A stretch of DNA of 64,000 nt. Source: Straminergon stramineum. Taxonomy: Eukaryota > Streptophyta > Bryopsida > Hypnales > Calliergonaceae. The DNA lies in NCBI GenBank assembly GCA_963920665.1, contig OY987272.1, positions 16,497,001 through 16,561,000 on the forward strand, in the 5' to 3' direction. Below are positions 57,803 through 64,000 of the stretch, piece by piece. The position numbers and the translations under genes were made by a program. Positions within the stretch are counted from its first letter, which is position 1; every line of letters begins with the position of its first letter. The notes under the pieces are model-generated. The model saw nothing but the letters and a program-made list of their open reading frames with translations, searched no databases and was not told where the DNA came from.

Positions 57803-58620
57803 CGCTAACTCTAAACCTAAGAGGCCAAACGCAAAGTGCAACATATGAAAGAAGATTTAAAAAACAACCTAAATATACATCTAAACCCTAAGAGATTTAC
57901 AAGGCAGTTAGAACAATAGAATTCAAGAATAGCAGGGTAGCAAATTACAACTTACTGTAGTTTCAAACCCTAAACACTTGTAAAACAAGCCTCCCAACCA
58001 CCGTTGCCGAACTACAAATCACATTCTGTCAAAGAAACATTTGCACATCATGCACAACAAGATGAAAGCAAGATGCATATTCTCCAAAGCCGCTTGTTTC
58101 TCCCTCTAGTAAACCCTAGAAGACTCCTGCGATAATTCAAGATCTGGCAACGGTCACCCACTAGTACAATGAAAGCAACTAAATTGAATTAAAATTAAGC
58201 TATTGATTTACGCCAATAAGCATCCAACAGACTAGCATTAAGGGTCTACATTAAGTTACACTAAACTTAGTGAATGCAAGTAGCTAGCATCCAAATGCTT
58301 TACACTTTACTATCCACTTGTAAGCAATTATGTACCTTTATGTCTTATTCATTCATCAATTCATCCAACTAGTAGACAGAAAGTGAAGGTTTCATCTACA
58401 TTCATCCACCTTTATCCCTTTCGGAACCCTATATTTTAATCTAAAAAAAATTTCAAACCTCAACTTATGATGACCCTATATTTTTTTATAACACCCCTTT
58501 CTCTTTTTGTGATCCCTAATTTATTTCTACATTTTTTCAAACTTTTAACTCCAACTAATAAACAATACCCTATATTTTATCACATGTTGTTTCTAAATAG
58601 TTGCTAGTGTCGGCCCCAAG

Positions 58621-59386
58621 ATGAGTTTAGAGATCTTTGTTTTTTCTGAAGACCAACTTGTTCTAAGACTATGAGAGTTTATGGCTTTTGTCATTTCTCC
58701 TTCTATACAAAAATCCAAACTTTACCTATTAGTTATTTGTAATAACCAAAATTGTGCAATGAATTTTAGAATTCTTTTATCTAATAAACAAATATCTACT
58801 TTTAGTTATATTCATCAACATTTTCATTCAATTTTTGGCAATGTCATCTATAGCTTTAGATACAAATGAATTTATTTTTTCAAAATGAATACTTCTTGAG
58901 TAGCAAATGTTAAGTATTATTTTGAAATGGTACAATTTTGTCCTATGACATCCTAGGGCCACTTTAGTAGAAGACTCTTAGAAACATATTACGGAGAAGA
59001 CAACCACTTTGCTCCTCCTTCACTTGTGATTGCTCAACTATCCATTGGTTCACTTGGATGATGATTGTTTTCAAAAGTGAACTTCATCCATTTATTATTC
59101 ATTGTTAGGTTTTCAAGAAAAATCATGGAATATATCAATAGCAAGACAAAAGAATCATCTCTATGAATCAATTAATGATTGAAATGCATGAAAGGATATG
59201 ACATTTATTTATTAGAATTTCTAAAATGTGACCTTGGAATCACAAGTTTGAGCACTTTAGTACTATAAGTCCTTTGAGCATGGTTCCTCTTATTAGAAGT
59301 GTCTTGATTTTTGTGCAATGTTATAGTCAATAGAAGGATCTTTTGTGTTCACATAGCTTATTAAACACTTCTATATTGGCTTACTT
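58621..59386. repeat. AT-rich flank (unit IV)
   Basis: Follows 28,037-28,800; no gene. Ends in TACTT, the target of the solo LTR. Confidence 0.7.
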
Positions 59387-60691
59387 TGTCGTGCCCTAGT
59401 AACACCTTACAGCTTTAAACAGACTTCAAGAGTCCTTCACGGCTTTCAAGGTTGACCACACTCCAATACTGGTATTACTTAGGCCCAACTAATTAACATT
59501 GCACATGCCACGCACTCATAGCAATAGTTCCCATATTCAACTCACATTGCTAAGTCCTAGTGCTCGGGACTTCTAGCACGCACTCCTCTCGTGGCACTTG
59601 GCATGTCACTTCGTGGCATGGGGCGGAACTTCCATCTTATTATGCTAGGACTCATGGTGGCACTACTCACCACAGTCCTAACCGCCCTTGGTTGTCACTC
59701 CACTTCATACTAGGCCCGTTGTGCATTTGCTATTTTCACACTAATCTAATAGGAACTCACAACTCGGGACACATGACCAAAGGCCTAGCAAGGAGTGGGA
59801 CTCCAACCAATCGGTGCCCCGAGACATACACACAAGTGTCGCAAGGAGCCTTGAAGCCAGTGGTGAAGTTACATCACCACCCATGAGTCACCGGGACTCG
59901 CCAAGGCTCCAAGAGGGAGTGAGGAGTGAGACCAACCCCTCCTATAGTACTCCCTATAGTCTTCGGTAGTCCCCCCTCCCTTGTGGGTCAAAGGGACTTC
60001 CCAAACCCCCTTGGGTTTCGGAAGACCACCCGTTTCCAACTGAAATCCTCAAGTTCCTACTCCATTTAGACTCTCAAACTTCCAAACGGCGTAATTTTGT
60101 CCTCAAGGATTCAAATCTCACATGTGAGCCCATTTAGATATTTAAGCAACGAGTAGATGTCTATGGACTACTCACTTGTCCCATTTAGACAAGTTCTCAC
60201 AAAGTTATGACCCACCAAAGATTCGGGTTCACCAGAAGTGGCGTCACTCCTTCACCATGGCCCTTCTCTTGGCCATAACTTTTGGCTCATGGCTTATAAC
60301 CTTGTCATGCTTGGCATTCTAGGTTCCTTGTCTTCGTAGCTTTCCAATGATATGCTACATGCCATGCTTGGTTGAGTGATTCCTTAAGAACCCCTCCCAC
60401 CTAGGCTTTGAGTGTCCTAGTGGCAACGGGACACACCCAACTTTGAACGTCCATAACTTCTAGCCTACTGGTCCAAATTACGCTTTCTTTGGACGGTTAG
60501 AAGCGTATTCTCAAGAGCTTTCCAAGAATGTATGACGTGCTACTATGTCCTACATGCTACTTGCGCCTTGTTTGCTCGGGAGTCTCTCATTTCTCCCTCC
60601 TTAGCCTATTGCAAGGCTTGGGAAGTCACCCCCAAGGTCCCCCTTGCTCACTGAAGCACTTCGGGCACCCCAAAGAGATAGGAGTGTGACA
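59387..60691. mobile_element. Solo LTR, 1,305 bp
   Basis: Begins TGTCGTGCCC, ends GTGTGACA, with TACTT duplicated on both sides (59,382-59,386 and 60,692-60,696). The unit II copy has GGCTTACTTCAAAG without it. TG...CA ends, a 5-bp duplication and no internal coding region fit a solo LTR, probably Ty3/gypsy by length and TGTC start. GC-richer than surroundings. A 108-codon ORF inside (59,560) is not recognisable. Confidence 0.85.
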
Positions 60692-63100
60692 TACTTCAAA
60701 GTGTTGCTAGTGTAAACTTGTTGATGAACTCAACCTACTTCGAGTTGTCAATAGTGTTAGCATGACTACTCCATATGTGCTCATCTTTAGAAACCGCTCT
60801 TTGATTCCATCCAAAAGGGGATTGAAGCTCTTGAGGTTAGTGAGATTAAATCTTGGATGGATTGATCTGCAACCTAATCAATGAAAAACAAAGTTAATTG
60901 AAGACAATTATAGCGGTATGAATGTAGAATACTTGTGGAATTGAGGTATACAAACCTTTTGACAAGGTTGTGTGCACACAATGGTTCTAAATCAATTCTC
61001 AAATCAAAATACAATATGTTTGCTATTTTGTTTTTTCCTAGTTAGACGACTTGCTATGTGAGGGTTAACCAAATGTGTATTAAGGTACATTGACTCTTAT
61101 TGAAGACTACGTTCAATATGGATTTCAAAGCATTTCTAGAGTAGGCCTAGGTCTCTATCAAGGGTAGGTCTTTTGGGATTGTTGAATTAGGGATTTGAGA
61201 TGTCAATCATGAATCCTTCAATTGTTGATAACTTCATGAATGAATGATGATTTTTTCAATATTGAGGATGTTTATGTATACACATGACTTACTTTATAAG
61301 AAACCATAGAAAAACCAAAAGCTAGAACCAAGGGGGAAATGACCCTAGAGAGTTAAAAGGAATCTGAAAAAGCAACAAACATAGTTGCTAGTGATAGAAC
61401 ATTTGGATTTAGAAAAATTCTTTTTTACAAATCAGAGAAGGTTCTAGTATACGAAATAATGCATTGTTAGAACCAAAGTAATAATTGTAAGTTCAAATAT
61501 TTATTGGTTGATGATCGGAAACTATCACATGTTTTGAGTTTTGAATTTGAGGTGATGCACACTCTTGAATAGACATGCATTCATTCAATAAGATTCTAGA
61601 TTGACATATTGTGGTATGTGTTGAAATTGAATACTTGTTTAGAGAGCTCTCTTCATCATGCTCTAGAAACAAATGATTTGTGTAAATTCAATTTTTGGTT
61701 TGTGGAGTTATTTCATATGACCTAAAACTTCATATTTTTGTCATTAATTCATGAAATCAAATAATTTGATATATGATACACCCATCATTATTGTACTTCT
61801 TCTAGTTGGGACTTATATAGCATTGGAAGAATAATGAGCAAGCTCCATTCCTTTCTTCAAAAAAAGTGAGTGCTAATAGAAATCTAGATTTGTTTTGTAT
61901 AGTCTATGCCCTCTAGAAAGGAATGTAATCCCAATTACACTACCTTTCATCAAATTCTCAATTTTTTGATGAAATGACAATGATAATTTAATTTTGGGGG
62001 GATTTGTTGGATCAATTATGTGCATTAGAAACTCTAGTTTTGGGACAACAAAATTGAACCTAAAAATGTACTATATGGTTGTGAAATGTAAATTGAATGC
62101 ATTGTCCACTTTGACAAATATTTTAGATTCAAGGGCATGAAGATGTACCAATGTTCCATATTGCAACCTATACTCTCTCTACATTGGCTAATGCTATCCC
62201 TTGTTCTCAATTCCCCCAAAATAATCAAATGTTGTGAGAACCTATATTATTTGTATATTTGTCAAGTTGTTGATATTTTAAATTCTATAAATGTCAATTT
62301 CCTTCAATTTTTGTGTTCAACAATCGGAAATGATGTATACCAAGATGCCAAGGCACAAAAAGTTTTTTCGGAGTTGAAAAAAAAATTGACAAAAGATAAA
62401 GTAGTTCCAAATCCTATTGAATGAAATTGAGTTTTAGACATGATTGGCTAACTTTGAAATTAATTTTCTTTCCAATCACAACTAAGTTTTTCTTCAAACT
62501 TCAATGGTAACTTGAAGTATGTTGCACACTACAACTTTTGTGTATATACTTTTGGACTTAAGTTTGTCCATTCATCCTTATGGCATGGTTGTTTGAATGA
62601 AAACGTTTTAGCAAAGTACTTGATTTCATTTGTCATTGCATGTATCTTGCAAATCTAACCTATTAAATTGGTTGTTTTATGCAATCTAGCTTGATCAACA
62701 CACCAAATTTCAATTTCAGAAAACAAAATTTCCACTTTTGGTAAATTGGCTTGTGTGTTTTTTATTGTGTTACGTAATAATTGATTGAAGAATATTGGTG
62801 ATGGATTTTTAACATTTTCTTGTGCAAACATTTAAGAAACATCAATCTGTACATCTCACGTTTAGAAAAACATCACATTACCAAGGAAAATTTTGACACG
62901 AACAGATAATTCAAGGTTAAGGTGTCCCTAGTCCAAAATGTGTAACCCTTGCTCACACGGCATGCATCTCTTCAACCCTTGGACAGGATCATCCATTGCA
63001 AACGAAAAACTGAGGATCCCAAGGACTTGATCCTATGAAATTGATTGACGCACGAAGCTTGTGCGAATTCGAAGGACTGAATGGTCAGATCGATACTACC
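60692..63100. repeat. AT-rich flank (unit IV, continued)
   Basis: Follows 28,797-31,200; no gene. Confidence 0.7.
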
Positions 63101-63820
63101 CGGGATGTCGTCAAAACCTCAAAGCCATCAGCAAAGAATTGAAATTTCTGCCGTGAGCTCCTCAAGTTGGCACATTCAAACTCCATCCACGCCGTGGCTG
63201 TTGCGCAGTCAGTAGCTTCCGGACAAATATGTGGAACATCGTCGACACCTCCCAACCCGTAAACCGAAACTAAGAATCTATCAAGTCTTTCGAATACTGG
63301 TCAATTCGATCGGAAGTGGGCGAGAGAGACGCAGTTCAGAAACCGACTCTTACCCCATGCTGTCGCGAATTTGCAGGAGGAGGAACAGAAATCGATCGTT
63401 ACCCAAAGAAGACTGACGAAACACCATTTGTCGTCTTCAAATTGGAAAGAAGAATTTTGAAATTCGTCATCTCCAATGTCTAATCTCTGGAATACCAATT
63501 TGATGCAGACAACTTGCAATTCACAAACGCATTCAGTCACATACTGGAGCGAATTTGAAAATTGAGAAACAGAATCGATCATTAAAATAAAGAAAGCCGA
63601 AAGGGTTGGAAAACCATGCTCCGGCATAGTGAAGTCGCCTGTGTGCACCTTGGAGTTCAAAGAACACGACGGTTGCATCAGTATGAGGGATTGTAGGAAA
63701 CAAGTACATCGTCATCACGATCAATTGTTCATAGCATTCAAACAGGTTTGCATGTGAGATTGTTGAGCAACTGAGTTGAGTTCACAACAAACGCAGAATT
63801 GCAAGGGCTGTCCAACACCA
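63101..63820 (-). other. GC-richer conserved block, copy 4
   Basis: Closest to copy 2, with the same altered boundary (ACTACCCGGG) and extra AACACGACGGTTGCATC segment. One minus-strand frame is open for 125 codons (63,301-63,678), but only partly open in the other copies, so coding is doubtful. Confidence 0.4.
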
Positions 63821-64000
63821 CTGAAAATATAAACAATAATCTTTGGTATGGACACCAGAAATAGTCACTTTTGATTTACTGAGGTAGTTGTTGTTGCAAA
63901 GGTTGCACTCATATACTAATTTGATTCACTCATTCATGTTAGGAAAATAATTTATACATGGGGTTATAACTTTTTGCGAGGGAGGAATAATTTACTAACC
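63821..64000. repeat. Start of next AT-rich spacer
   Basis: Matches 31,931-32,110; the array evidently continues past the window. Confidence 0.6.

Larger units (their letters stand above)
55794..58620. mobile_element. 2.83-kb TIR element carrying a gene fragment (unit IV copy)
   Basis: Same ends and the same 8-bp duplication (55,786-55,793 and 58,621-58,628) as the unit II copy, so one insertion was duplicated with its host segment. Includes a 16-C run (56,937-56,952) where the unit II copy has eight. Confidence 0.75.

Noticed and set aside
59560..59886. 108-codon ORF in the solo LTR
   Set aside because: Lies wholly in LTR sequence, has no motif, and LTRs rarely code.

Overview
The window looks like nuclear DNA of a land plant, most likely a seedless one and perhaps a moss. 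It is AT-rich, with GC-richer islands where genes lie. It holds exons matching plant D-cysteine desulfhydrase, a Ty1/copia element primed by initiator tRNA-Met, CHG/CG-type decay of that element, and a TKL-type kinase family with an activation segment I associate from memory with bryophyte kinases. The species cannot be fixed from sequence alone.

Layout: the window is a decayed tandem array of one ancestral locus, the 3' part of a D-cysteine desulfhydrase gene (DCD) followed by a TKL-like kinase gene (K), then several kb of AT-rich flank. Unit I (1 to about 21,170) has the intact last DCD exon, kinase K1 (one in-frame stop), a 5'-truncated fragment K2 and a relic K3. Unit II (about 21,170 to 32,790) has truncated DCD exons, kinase pseudogene K4 and a 2.8-kb TIR element. 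Unit III (32,790 to 52,202) has a DCD pseudogene, a 5.7-kb copia element inside the kinase leader, kinase pseudogene K5 and fragment K6. Unit IV (52,203 to end) has truncated DCD exons, K7 (the only intact kinase, 409 aa), the same 2.8-kb element and a solo LTR. Units I/III and II/IV pair up, so a two-unit block of roughly 31-33 kb appears to have been duplicated after an older duplication.

Because each stretch exists in several copies, many insertions can be cut out exactly by comparing filled and empty sites: two TTAA-flanked elements with CCC termini (piggyBac-like), two CACTA-type elements, a 255-bp and a 179-bp MITE, a 320-bp MITE, a 1,305-bp solo LTR, and a 2.83-kb element with an 8-bp target duplication that carries a captured gene fragment and hairpin tandem repeats.

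The copia element (175-bp LTRs, CTTCA target duplication) reads in one frame from gag to RNase H with six stops, all explicable by C-to-T type changes. Between pol and the 3' LTR it carries an uninterrupted antisense ORF whose C-terminus matches the RNA:DNA hybrid-binding (N-terminal) domain of RNase H1. This is the most unusual item here.

The only genes that look usable are K7 and the DCD gene whose last exon enters at the left edge. I saw no rRNA, tRNA or CRISPR.
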